Shown: positions 17,744 through 26,532 of the stretch, one piece after another | Numbering within the stretch: position 1 is the first letter of the stretch | How the letters are laid out: every line of letters starts with the position of its first letter | From: Actinophytocola sp963727495 | GTDB taxonomy: Bacteria; Actinomycetota; Actinomycetes; Mycobacteriales; Pseudonocardiaceae | Assembly: GCA_963727495.1 (NCBI GenBank) | Contig: CAVSGQ010000006.1 | Location: forward strand, 186,001 to 250,000 | Direction: 5' to 3' | Length of the DNA: 64,000 nucleotides | Notes under the pieces: model-generated | Told to the model about the DNA's origin: nothing | Seen by the model: the letters and a program-made list of their open reading frames with translations, nothing else | Database searches by the model: none | Position numbers and translations under genes: made by a program

Positions 17744-19558
17744 GTGTCCAGTGCCGTTTCCCCCGACCAGACGCTGTCCGGGCCGCGGCACCTGAGCCCG
17801 GACCGAACCACCTCCAGGTTCGGCTCACCGGTCGCCGTCGCGGCGTTCGTCGTCGCCGTGGTGCCGTTCGTCGTGCACACCTGGGCCACCCTCAACGGGT
17901 ACTTCGGCCAGGACGACTTCATCTTCATCCACCGCTCCGCGCACTCCGCGCCCTACGACCTCGGCTTCCTGTTCCAGGACTACGGCGGGCACCTCCAGCC
18001 GGGCACGTTCCTCCTGTCCTGGGTGGTCACCGCGATCGCGCCGCTGAACCACACCGTCGCCGTGGTCCCGCTGCTCGCGGCGCGCGCGGTCACGCTGTGG
18101 CTGTGCTGGCGGGTACTCACCCGCCTGTTCGGCACCCGCTGGGCGCTGCTGCCGTTCTTCGCGATCTTCGCCGCCTGCCCGCTGATCCTCTTCCCCACCC
18201 TCTGGTGGGCCTACGCCCTGGCGCTGTTCCCGTTGCTGCTGGCGATGTTCGGCGCCCTGCACGCACACCTGCGCTACCTCGACACGAACCGGCCGTGGCA
18301 CGCGGTCGTGGCGGGTCTGTGGACCGTCGTCGGGCTCGCGTTCTACGAGAAGGCCGCCCTGATCCCGGCGCTGCTGCTGGGCGTCACCGTGCTGCTCGCC
18401 CCGCGCGGGGAGGTGGCGCCGATCGTCTGGGCGCTGCGCACGCACCGGTGGGTCTGGGCGGCCAACGCCGCGCTGCTCGCCTGTTACGTCGCGGTGTTCG
18501 TCCAGACCACCACCAGCCAGGTCAGCGAGAACCCGGTCACCACCGGGACACTCGTCGAGTTCACCGGCCGTTCCATCGTCGACACGCTGCTCCCGGGGCT
18601 GTTCGGCGGCCCGTTCACCGGCTCCGGCGGCGGCGCGAGCTGGGCAACGCCGCACCCGGCCGTGCGCATGCTGGCCGTGCTGGCCGCCGCCGCGGTGATC
18701 GCCGCGAGCGTGGTGCGGTCCCGGCGCCGGGCGGTGCTGCCGTGGCTGCTGCTCGCCGGCTACCTCGCCGTCGACCTCGCCCTGGTCGCCTCGACCCGGC
18801 TGGGCCTCGTCGGCGCGGCCGTGGCGACCGATCCGCGCTACCTGGGCGACGTCGTGCCCGTGGCCGTGCTGTGCGCGGCGTTCGCGCTGCTGGGCGGCGA
18901 CGCGCCGAAGAAGCCGGACAACCCCCTGGTGCAGACGGCGCTCGCGGCCGCCGTGGTGGCCGCGTCCACGGCGAGCTTCCTGCACGTGGCCCCGGCGCTG
19001 CAGTTCCGCGAGGCGCGCGACTACGTGGCCACCACACGCGCGGCGCTCGCCGACCGGCCCGGCCTGGTCCTGTTCGACGCACCGGTGCCCGGCGACATCA
19101 TGATCGACTGGTTCGTCGGGGACGCCTTCACCTCGCGGGTGGTCGGCCTGATACCCGAGCACCCGCGGTTCGACCGGCCCGCCGAGGAGCTGTACCAGCT
19201 CGACGCCACCGGCACCCCGCAGCCGATCGTCGGCCTGACCGACACCGTGTCCGCCCAGGCCGGGCCGGTGCCGGACTGCGGTTACCTGGTCCGCAACGAC
19301 ATCGTGCACATCCCGCTGACCGGCACGGTCAACGGGCGCCGGATCGTGCGCATCGGCTACTACACCGCCGACTCGGCCCCGGGCACCGTCAAGGCGGGCG
19401 ACTCGCAGTTCCCGGTCCGCTTCACCGGCGGCCTGCACTCGGTGTACGTCGTGGTCACCGGCTCGTTCACCGAGATCCAGGTCAGCCGCGACATCGACGT
19501 GGCGCCGATGTGCGTCACCGACGTGCAGGTGGGCCTGCCCAGTCAGAACGGGTCGTAG
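17744..19558 (+). CDS. multi-pass GT-C-like membrane protein
   Basis: A 604-residue polytopic membrane protein with about ten hydrophobic helices and a large C-terminal non-membrane domain. An acidic pair in the first outer loop (NGYFGQDDFIFIHR) is where GT-C glycosyltransferases carry their metal-binding or catalytic aspartate, so a polyprenyl-phosphate-sugar-dependent transferase is a fair guess. The GTG at 17744 has an AGGAG site; an ATG at 17699 would add 15 residues. It is the first gene of the envelope glycan region and converges with the methyltransferase, overlapping it by 16 bases. I cannot name the sugar or acceptor. Confidence 0.65.
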   Translation: MSSAVSPDQTLSGPRHLSPDRTTSRFGSPVAVAAFVVAVVPFVVHTWATLNGYFGQDDFIFIHRSAHSAPYDLGFLFQDYGGHLQPGTFLLSWVVTAIAPLNHTVAVVPLLAARAVTLWLCWRVLTRLFGTRWALLPFFAIFAACPLILFPTLWWAYALALFPLLLAMFGALHAHLRYLDTNRPWHAVVAGLWTVVGLAFYEKAALIPALLLGVTVLLAPRGEVAPIVWALRTHRWVWAANAALLACYVAVFVQTTTSQVSENPVTTGTLVEFTGRSIVDTLLPGLFGGPFTGSGGGASWATPHPAVRMLAVLAAAAVIAASVVRSRRRAVLPWLLLAGYLAVDLALVASTRLGLVGAAVATDPRYLGDVVPVAVLCAAFALLGGDAPKKPDNPLVQTALAAAVVAASTASFLHVAPALQFREARDYVATTRAALADRPGLVLFDAPVPGDIMIDWFVGDAFTSRVVGLIPEHPRFDRPAEELYQLDATGTPQPIVGLTDTVSAQAGPVPDCGYLVRNDIVHIPLTGTVNGRRIVRIGYYTADSAPGTVKAGDSQFPVRFTGGLHSVYVVVTGSFTEIQVSRDIDVAPMCVTDVQVGLPSQNGS

Positions 19559-20247
19559 GGGCCGTGGTGGCCGAACCGGCCGGCCACCCGGCGCAACCGC
19601 AGCCGCAGCAGCACCTTCAGGAACACGTTCCCGGCGAACCACGGCAGCTGGGCGACCACCCGCAGCCGGTCGGCGAGCCGCGGGCGGGCCAGCACGAACC
19701 GGGCCAGCGAGCGGCTGCGGTCGAGGTAGGTGTAGCGGGAGCCGAACAGCACCTTCGCCACCGTGCCGAGGGTGACGCCGATCGAGGAGAAGCAGTCGTG
19801 CACCAGGATCTCGCCGCCCTCGGGCAGGTGCGCCGACCAGCGCAGGTCGTCGGTGTAGGTCCAGTAGTCGTGCTTGCCGTCGACGTAGAGCAGGTCGATC
19901 GGGCGGTCCCAGGCCGGCCGCAGCCTGGTCGAGTAGCCGACGACGAGCTCCACCACGTCGTCCAGGCCCGCCGCGGCGATGTTCTCCTCGAAGCGCTCCC
20001 GGGTCGACGCCCCGCCGAACAGGCGCCCGTCGACGAACGCGTCCACGGCGACCACCCGAGCGCCGACCGCCCGCGCCGCCTGGCCGAGGATCACCGTGGA
20101 GCGGCCCTGGTGGCTGCCGATCTCGAGCACCGTGGCGCCCGGCTTCAGCCGCGACACGGCATCCCACAGCATCCTGGCCTGGCCTTCGGTGAGCCAGCCC
20201 GGAACATCCGACACCGACTCCCACACCTGGTCGAAATCCACCGGCAC
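19543..20247 (-). CDS. class I SAM-dependent methyltransferase
   Basis: A 234-residue protein of the Methyltransf_24 type: VLEIGSHQGRSTVILG is the SAM-binding motif I, VVAVDAF motif II, and LLYVDGKHDYWTYTDDL the acidic active-site region seen in family members that bind a divalent metal. The C-terminal 50 residues are basic (LKVLLRLRLRRVAGRF), which may hold it at the membrane. It is divergent from aftD with a 55-base gap and convergent with the GT-C-like gene, so it probably modifies a cell-wall sugar or lipid. The substrate is unknown. Confidence 0.8.
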   Translation of the reverse strand: MPVDFDQVWESVSDVPGWLTEGQARMLWDAVSRLKPGATVLEIGSHQGRSTVILGQAARAVGARVVAVDAFVDGRLFGGASTRERFEENIAAAGLDDVVELVVGYSTRLRPAWDRPIDLLYVDGKHDYWTYTDDLRWSAHLPEGGEILVHDCFSSIGVTLGTVAKVLFGSRYTYLDRSRSLARFVLARPRLADRLRVVAQLPWFAGNVFLKVLLRLRLRRVAGRFGHHGPYDPF

Positions 20248-20289
20248 CTGCCTGGCCGAGAGCCAACTTTGGTCGGGTCACCATAGCCC

Positions 20290-20295
20290 TAGTAT
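20290..20295 (+). promoter_or_regulatory. candidate -10 element for a leaderless aftD transcript
   Basis: TAGTAT at 20290-20295 lies seven bases before the aftD ATG, which would place the transcription start at or next to the A of the start codon. No ribosome-binding site precedes the ATG, which agrees with a leaderless message. A TTTGGT at 20268-20273 could serve as a weak -35. Confidence 0.45.
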
Positions 20296-20302
20296 TCGAG
20301 CG

Positions 20303-23300
20303 ATGTTAACCACCGGTAGCAGGGTTGTGCGGCGGCTCGCCGCCTTGCCGCGCAACCCTGCCGCCTGGGCGATGCTCGGGCTCACGCTGCTGTCGTTCCT
20401 GCAGCGGCCCGGCCGCACGACGTTCGACACCAAGCTCAACCTCGCGGTGGACCCGGTCGCGTTCCTCGGTCGCACCCTGCACCTGTGGAACCCCCAGGCG
20501 ACCGGCGGCGAGCTGCAGAACCAGGCCTACGGCTACCTGTTCCCCATGGGTCCGTTCTTCGCCGCGGGACAGCTGCTCGGGGTGCCGCCGTGGCTGACCC
20601 AGCGGATCTGGTGCGCGCTGCTGCTGTGCGTGGCCTTCGGCGGCGTGCTGGCGCTGGCCCGCGCGCTGCGCATCGGCAGCGAGCCGGCCCGCTTCGCCGG
20701 TGCGCTCGCCTACGCCCTCGCGCCGCGCATGCTCACCGAGATCGGCTCGCTGTCCGCGGAGATGCTGCCCGCGGTGTGCCTGCCGTGGGTGCTGTTGCCG
20801 CTGGTGAAGGCCAACCGGATCGGCTCGCCGCGGCGCGCGGCCGGGCTGTCGGCACTCGCCGTGCTCGCCATGGGCGGGATCAACGGCGCGATGGTGCTGA
20901 TGGCGCTGGTGCTGCCGGTGCTCTGGCTCGCCACCCGCCGGTTCACCGCCGAGCACGTCAAGCTCTGCGCGTGGTGGTGCGGGTCCGTGCTGGCCGTGTG
21001 CCTGTGGTGGATCCTGCCGCTGCTGCTGCTCGGCGAGTACAGCCTGCCGTTCCTCGACTACATCGAGTCGGCCACCAACACGACCGCGCCGATGTCGCTG
21101 TTCCAGGTGCTGCGCGGGACCAACCAGTGGGTCGCCTACGTGGTGGCCGGCACGCCGTGGTGGCCGTCGGGCTACATGCTGATCGACAACCCGATCCTGA
21201 TGCTGGTCACCGGCCTGATCGCGGCGGTCGGGCTGTTCGGCCTGGTCCGCCCGCGGCTGCCGGAACGGCGGTTCCTGGTGCTCAGCGTGGTGACCGGGCT
21301 GACGCTGCTGACCGTCGGCTACGTCGGCACCCTCGACGGCCCGCTCGCGAACACGGTGCGCGACCTGCTGGACGGCCCGCTGGCGCCGCTGCGCAACGTG
21401 CACAAGTTCGAGCCGGTGCTGCGGCTGCCGCTGATGCTCGCGTTCACCCACGCCATCACCGGCCGGCTGCCCGGGATGGCCCGCGGCACCTCGCCGCTGC
21501 GCGCGACCCGGGCGCGGATCGCGGTCGCCGCGCTGCTGGTGGCGATCATGGCCGCGCCCGCGTGGCTGTTCACGCTGCGTCCGGGACCGGGCTGGGCCGA
21601 GGTGCCCGACCACTGGCGGCAGGCCATGACCTGGCTCGGCGAGCAGGACCCCGACGCGCGCACCCTGCTGCTGCCCGGCTCCGGGTTCGGCGAGTACACC
21701 TGGGGCCGCACGGTCGACGAGCCCGCGCAGGCGCTGGCCCGCTCGCCGTGGGCGGTGCGCAGCCAGATCCCGCTCGGCTCGGAGGGCAACACCCGGCTGA
21801 TGGACATGGTCGAGGACGCCCTCGCCGACGGCCGCGGCTCGCCCGCGCTCGCCGGGTTCCTCGCCCGCGGCGGCTACCGGTACGTGCTGCTGCGCAACGA
21901 CATCGACCAGCAGGGCACCGACGCCCCGCCGCCGGCGGTGATCCGCGCCGGGCTGGCCGGCTCCGGCGGGCTGCGCGAGGTGGCGCGGTTCGGCCCGCGG
22001 GTGACGCTCGACGGGGTCGGCCGGGTGCCCTCGCTGGAGGTCTACGAGGTGGACCAGCCGGTGCCCCGCGCCACCGTCGTGTCCACGCGGGACGTTCCGA
22101 CGGTCAGCGGCGGTCCCGAGTCGCTGCTGCCGCTGCTCGAGGCCGGCATGCTCGACCCGGGGGCGCCGGCCGTGCTCGCCGGCGACGGCGGGCTGGCGGA
22201 CTCGCGCGAGTGGCTGGTCACCGACGGGCTGCGGCACCGGGAGCGCAACGTCGGCCGGGTGCGGGACAACCTGTCCGAGACGCTGACCGCCGACCAGGCC
22301 CCCCGCCAGCGCCGGCCGTCCACCGACGTGCTGCCCTTCCCCGGCCGCGAACACCAGACGGTCGCCGCCTACCGGGGCATCCGCGACGTGCGGGCGTCCA
22401 CGTCAGCCAGCTACGCCGACGCGGTACACGAGAGCGACCCGTCCGGCCTGCCGTTCGCCGCGCTCGACGGCGACCCGCTGACCGCGTGGCGCTCGTCGAG
22501 CTTCGCCGGGCCGGACGGCCAGTGGCTGGAGGTGGAGCTGGACACCCCCCGCGAAGTCGACGAGGTCACCATGTCCGTCGTGGACAGTCTGCTGGTGGGC
22601 TGGCCGGTGACCCGGATCCGGATCACCACCGACAACGGCAGCGTCGAACACGAGGTGCCGCGCGGCGGCGGGGCGCAGAAGTACCCGGCCGCGCCCGGGC
22701 TGACCAGCACGGTCCGGGTGACCGTGGTGTCGGTCGCGGCCGGCCGCCAGACGGGCAACGTGGGCATCTCCGAGCTCGCCATCCCCGGTGTCTCGGCGAC
22801 ACGCGCGCTGGCGGTGCCCACCGACGTGGCGCCCGCGCCGGACCAGCGCACGAGCTTCGCGTTCACCCGGGGCACCCAGCCGCGTTACGCCTGCGTCGGC
22901 GGCACCTGCGACACCGCCCGGGCCCGGGTCGGCGAGGAGCCGTCGGGCGTGCACCGGCTGTTCCGGACGAGCACCGAGGCGAACTACCGGATCGAGGGCA
23001 CCGTGCTGCCCGCCGACGGCGGCACGAACCCCGTGGCGCTGCCCGGTTTCGCGGTGTCCGGGTCGAGCAAGCTGGCCGGCGACCCGACCGCGGGCGCGCT
23101 GTCCGCGGTGGACGGTGACCCGGACACGACGTGGATCGCCGGCGGCTCGGACCTGCGCCCGAGCCTGACGCTGACGTGGGACACCCCCCGTGAGCTCAGC
23201 GGCCTGCGGCTGACCACGGCGGCGGACTCCGGCGGCTCGCGGCCCACCGACCTGCTGATCACCGTGCCGCGCGGCAGCCAGTCGGTGCCGGTGACCGCCG

Positions 23301-24445
23301 ACGGGGTGGCCAAGTTCCGGCTGACCACCGACACGATCACGATCACCGTGCTGGCGACGCGGGCCAAGCGCGGCGCGCCGGCCGGCATCACCGACCTCGC
23401 GCTCGCCGGGGTGGACTTCCCGCGGCTGGACCCGGACACGCCGTTCACCGTGCCGTGCGGCAAGGGGCCGCTGCTCGAGATCGACGGCTTCCACTACACG
23501 ACGGCGGTGTCCGGCACGCTGGCCGACTACCGGGCGCACCGCCCGCTGCGGTTCTCGACCTGCCGCGACCTCGAGGGCGGGCTCGACCTCAAGCCGGGCG
23601 ACCACGAGGTGAACACCGCGCGGTCGGCGGCGTTCGTCGTGCAGGACCTGCGCCTGCTGTCCACGACGGACACCGCGGCGCCGCGGTCGCGCGGGCACAC
23701 GGTGACCCGCTGGGACGTCGCCACCCGGGAGATCCAGGTGGCGGCCGGGCCCGAGGCGGTGCTGTCCGTGCCGGAGAACGCCAACGAGGGCTGGGTGGCC
23801 ACGCTCAACGGCGAACCGCTGCACCGGGTGCGGGTGGACGGCTGGCAGCAGGCGTGGCTGGTGCCGGCGGGCGAGGGCGGCACGGTCCGGCTGGAGTTCG
23901 CGCCGGACGGCCCGTACCGCACGCGGCTCGCGGTCGGCGCGATCGCGGCGCTCGTGCTGGTCGGCTCGGTGCTCCTGCCGGTGCGCAGGCGCCGGCCGAT
24001 CGACGTGCGCGCCGGGGGCAGGCGGTGGATCCCGGTCGCGCTGATCGGGCTGCTCGTCGTGCTCGGCGGCATGCTGCCGGCCGTGCTGCTGATCGTCTGC
24101 CTGCTGCTGCGGGCGCTGTGGCCACCCGCGCCGCGGGCGATCGCGATCGGCGCCACGGCCACGGCGTGCGTGGTGGCGGTGACCGGGCGGCTGCTCGACC
24201 ACGGGCAGGCGTGGGCCTACGGGTGGGTGGCGCAGGCGGCGCTACTGCTGGCCGCGGCCGCCGTCGTCTCGTCCTGTGTGGACTGGTTCGACGCGCCGCG
24301 ACCGGATCTCGATGGCCGCGCCGGTGAGGACGAGCAGGCCGGTGGTGACGGCGGCGGCGGTGACGATCTGCGCCAGGTCGTCGTGCAGCCACGCCGTCAC
24401 CAGGACGATCTCGACCGCGACAGCGAGCCAGAGCAGCACCGTTGA
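20303..24445 (+). CDS. aftD: alpha-(1->3)-arabinofuranosyltransferase AftD
   Basis: A 1380-residue protein, close to the about 1400 of mycobacterial AftD. The N-terminal 420 residues form a GT-C transmembrane core (RTTFDTKLNLAVDPVAFLGR holds the loop aspartate, and RNVHKFEPVLRLPLMLAF is strongly family-like). A long extracellular part carries two discoidin-like carbohydrate-binding modules (around 690-800 and 900-1000), and helices return near the C-terminus. AftD adds arabinofuranose branches to arabinogalactan and lipoarabinomannan from decaprenyl-phosphoarabinose. Codon 2 is TTA. The last 60 residues are polar, low-complexity and antisense to the flippase gene. A GTG at 20327 is an alternative start. 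Confidence 0.9.
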   Translation: MLTTGSRVVRRLAALPRNPAAWAMLGLTLLSFLQRPGRTTFDTKLNLAVDPVAFLGRTLHLWNPQATGGELQNQAYGYLFPMGPFFAAGQLLGVPPWLTQRIWCALLLCVAFGGVLALARALRIGSEPARFAGALAYALAPRMLTEIGSLSAEMLPAVCLPWVLLPLVKANRIGSPRRAAGLSALAVLAMGGINGAMVLMALVLPVLWLATRRFTAEHVKLCAWWCGSVLAVCLWWILPLLLLGEYSLPFLDYIESATNTTAPMSLFQVLRGTNQWVAYVVAGTPWWPSGYMLIDNPILMLVTGLIAAVGLFGLVRPRLPERRFLVLSVVTGLTLLTVGYVGTLDGPLANTVRDLLDGPLAPLRNVHKFEPVLRLPLMLAFTHAITGRLPGMARGTSPLRATRARIAVAALLVAIMAAPAWLFTLRPGPGWAEVPDHWRQAMTWLGEQDPDARTLLLPGSGFGEYTWGRTVDEPAQALARSPWAVRSQIPLGSEGNTRLMDMVEDALADGRGSPALAGFLARGGYRYVLLRNDIDQQGTDAPPPAVIRAGLAGSGGLREVARFGPRVTLDGVGRVPSLEVYEVDQPVPRATVVSTRDVPTVSGGPESLLPLLEAGMLDPGAPAVLAGDGGLADSREWLVTDGLRHRERNVGRVRDNLSETLTADQAPRQRRPSTDVLPFPGREHQTVAAYRGIRDVRASTSASYADAVHESDPSGLPFAALDGDPLTAWRSSSFAGPDGQWLEVELDTPREVDEVTMSVVDSLLVGWPVTRIRITTDNGSVEHEVPRGGGAQKYPAAPGLTSTVRVTVVSVAAGRQTGNVGISELAIPGVSATRALAVPTDVAPAPDQRTSFAFTRGTQPRYACVGGTCDTARARVGEEPSGVHRLFRTSTEANYRIEGTVLPADGGTNPVALPGFAVSGSSKLAGDPTAGALSAVDGDPDTTWIAGGSDLRPSLTLTWDTPRELSGLRLTTAADSGGSRPTDLLITVPRGSQSVPVTADGVAKFRLTTDTITITVLATRAKRGAPAGITDLALAGVDFPRLDPDTPFTVPCGKGPLLEIDGFHYTTAVSGTLADYRAHRPLRFSTCRDLEGGLDLKPGDHEVNTARSAAFVVQDLRLLSTTDTAAPRSRGHTVTRWDVATREIQVAAGPEAVLSVPENANEGWVATLNGEPLHRVRVDGWQQAWLVPAGEGGTVRLEFAPDGPYRTRLAVGAIAALVLVGSVLLPVRRRRPIDVRAGGRRWIPVALIGLLVVLGGMLPAVLLIVCLLLRALWPPAPRAIAIGATATACVVAVTGRLLDHGQAWAYGWVAQAALLLAAAAVVSSCVDWFDAPRPDLDGRAGEDEQAGGDGGGGDDLRQVVVQPRRHQDDLDRDSEPEQHR

Positions 24446-25495
24446 CCGCCGGTCGGCGCTGGCGATGCGGGAGTACAGCAGGATCTGCACGAGCGAGAGC
24501 GTCGAGCCGACGATCGCGAACGGCCAGATCGGGACGTGCGCGTCCCGGTAGCCGCTGCCGCCGATGATCGCGACGATGGTCGGGCCCATGGTCGCCGCGG
24601 CCAGCACGACGACCGCGTCCAGCGCGGCGCAGATGGCCAGTGCGCGGGGCACCATCCGGCGGCGGCCGCGCTCGCTGGCCAGCCGCGGCAGGACGAGGAT
24701 GGCGACGGCCTGCGGCAGCCAGTAGGCGCTCTTGGTGACGATCGCGCCGACGGCGTACTCGCCCGCCTCGCGCGCGGGAAGGTGGTGGCGGGCGAGGACG
24801 AGGTCGAGGTTGACCAGCAGGACGAGCGCCAGCATCGCCTGCACCACGTGCAGCACCTCGCCGACGTGGCCACGGTGGTGCCAGGCCGGCCGCGGCCGGC
24901 CGCAGACCACCCAGCCCACGGTGGCGACCACCGCGGCGCCGATCGCGGTACCGGCCAGCGCCCCGGTGGCGCTGCGGAACATGACGAGCCCCGCGACGGT
25001 GCCGCCGATCCGGCCGACCGCGTCGAAGGCGAGCATGCCCGCGAGCGCCGCGAACCGCTGGGAGCCCTGCAGCACCCCGTAGGACAGGCCGACCATGGTC
25101 ATGGACAGAAGCGCGCCGGCGACGCAGAGCGCCGGCCGGATGTCCGCGAGATGCAACAGGACCATCAGCAGGGGCGCGGCGACGAGCGCGGCGGCGGTGA
25201 CGCTGCCGCTGGTCGCGAGCCCGAGCGAGTACAGCTGCCCGGTGTCGCGTGTGGACAGCGGGCCGCGCTGCCGGATCCGCGCGACCCGCAGCGCGGCCAC
25301 GGTCTGCAACCCCATGGCCGGCACCGCCCCCACGACGAGGACGGCCAGCAGCGAGCCGAGCTCGCCGAAGCTCGCGGGCACGAGCAGCCGGGCGGCGGCG
25401 ACGTTGAGCAGGTAGGCGGCGGCCTGGTTCCCCGCGACCCCGATCGAGACGAGCACCGCGGCCACCCGGATCCGCTCCGAGACCCCAACTGTCAC
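24242..25495 (-). CDS. polysaccharide flippase-like membrane protein
   Basis: A 417-residue protein with about twelve hydrophobic helices in the pattern of the MATE/MOP superfamily of lipid-linked oligosaccharide flippases: paired N-terminal helices with NQAAAYLLNVAAARLLVPASFGELGSLLAV, and LVLARHHLPAREAGEYAVGAIVTKSAYWLPQAVAIL in the middle. The GTG at 25495 is chosen because GGAGG lies four bases upstream and the fold begins directly after it. It runs into the 3' end of aftD on the opposite strand for about 200 bases. It likely translocates a lipid-linked glycan precursor that AftD and partners use. Confidence 0.75.
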   Translation of the reverse strand: MTVGVSERIRVAAVLVSIGVAGNQAAAYLLNVAAARLLVPASFGELGSLLAVLVVGAVPAMGLQTVAALRVARIRQRGPLSTRDTGQLYSLGLATSGSVTAAALVAAPLLMVLLHLADIRPALCVAGALLSMTMVGLSYGVLQGSQRFAALAGMLAFDAVGRIGGTVAGLVMFRSATGALAGTAIGAAVVATVGWVVCGRPRPAWHHRGHVGEVLHVVQAMLALVLLVNLDLVLARHHLPAREAGEYAVGAIVTKSAYWLPQAVAILVLPRLASERGRRRMVPRALAICAALDAVVVLAAATMGPTIVAIIGGSGYRDAHVPIWPFAIVGSTLSLVQILLYSRIASADRRSTVLLWLAVAVEIVLVTAWLHDDLAQIVTAAAVTTGLLVLTGAAIEIRSRRVEPVHTGRDDGGRGQQ

Positions 25496-25586
25496 GTCGC
25501 CTCCGGTTACCAGCGAGTAGGCCAGCGACTGTAGCCCAGTGCCACGCTCGGCAACACCCGGAGTACGGCGGGTACCGTGACCGGCC

Positions 25587-26243
25587 GTGGCGGAACCGGA
25601 GTTCGTGCGGCGCACGCGCTGGTCCTACGACGCCACCGCCGAGGACTACGCCGTGTGGATCCGCACCGAGCTGGCCGCCAGGCCGACCGACCGCGCGGTG
25701 CTGGCGGTGTTCGCCGAGCTCGTGCTGGCCGGCGGGGGCGGGCCGGTCGCCGACGTCGGCTGCGGGACCGGCCGGGTGACCGCCCACCTCGCCGGGCTCG
25801 GGCTGGACGTGTTCGGCATCGACCTGGCGCCCCGGATGGTCGCGGTGGCTCGCCGCACGCATCCCGGGTTGCGCTTCGAGGAGGGCTCGATGCTGGCCCT
25901 CGACCTGCCCCGCGGCGCACTCGCCGGGCTGGTGGCCTGGTACTCGACGATCCACGTGCCGGACGACGCGCTGCCCGGGGTGTTCGCCGGGTTCCACCGG
26001 GTGCTCGCGCCGGGCGGCCTCCTGCAGCTCGCGTTCCAGGCCGGCGAGGAGACGGTGCACCGTACCGAGGCGGGCGGCCACCGGGTCGCGCTCGACTTCC
26101 ACCGCCGGCGGCCGGAGCGGGTCGCGGACCTGCTGGACGGGGCGGGTTTCGCGGTCCGCGTCCGCACCCTGCGCGAGCCCGACGCCGACGGCGCGTTCCC
26201 CGAGCTGGCGCCACAGGCGTACCTGCTGGCCCGCCGACGGTGA
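25587..26243 (+). CDS. class I SAM-dependent methyltransferase
   Basis: A 218-residue Methyltransf_11/25-type enzyme: VADVGCGTGRVTAHLAGLG is motif I, FGIDLAPRMV motif II, and HRVLAPGGLLQLAF the post-core signature. It is divergent from the flippase with about 90 bases between them, and the GTG start has no strong ribosome-binding site. The substrate cannot be read from the sequence. Similar stand-alone methyltransferases are scattered through actinobacterial genomes, so a link to the glycan genes is only positional. Confidence 0.8.
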   Translation: MAEPEFVRRTRWSYDATAEDYAVWIRTELAARPTDRAVLAVFAELVLAGGGGPVADVGCGTGRVTAHLAGLGLDVFGIDLAPRMVAVARRTHPGLRFEEGSMLALDLPRGALAGLVAWYSTIHVPDDALPGVFAGFHRVLAPGGLLQLAFQAGEETVHRTEAGGHRVALDFHRRRPERVADLLDGAGFAVRVRTLREPDADGAFPELAPQAYLLARRR

Positions 26244-26532
26244 CCCTCGACGGCACCGCCGTGGTGAGATGGCGCTCGACCGGAAATGCCTGGGACGGCC
26301 GGGGGAGCCGGCGGAGCCGGCGTCGGTGGCGATCGCGAACCGTGCGGCCCGGCGTTCGGTGCGGCCGTACCCGCCCCGCACAGCCGCGAACGTCCGCCCC
26401 GCCACACACCCGCCGCGCGCGTACCCCTCGATGACGGCCCCCACCCTCTCCGGGGGCACCCCGTCGTCCATTCTATCGGTGGGGGGTGACGGTTTCCGGG
26501 GGTTGCGGGTTCGCTGTGGACGAGGAGGCGAT

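Noticed and set aside
22403..24202. Long open frame on the minus strand across aftD
   Set aside because: It is an Arg/His/Pro-rich shadow frame caused by high GC; the plus strand encodes a recognisable AftD.
26244..26532. Possible small gene in the 289-base gap before the GT-C-like gene
   Set aside because: Frames there are Arg/Pro-rich with no ribosome-binding site or conserved motif; I see nothing supportable.
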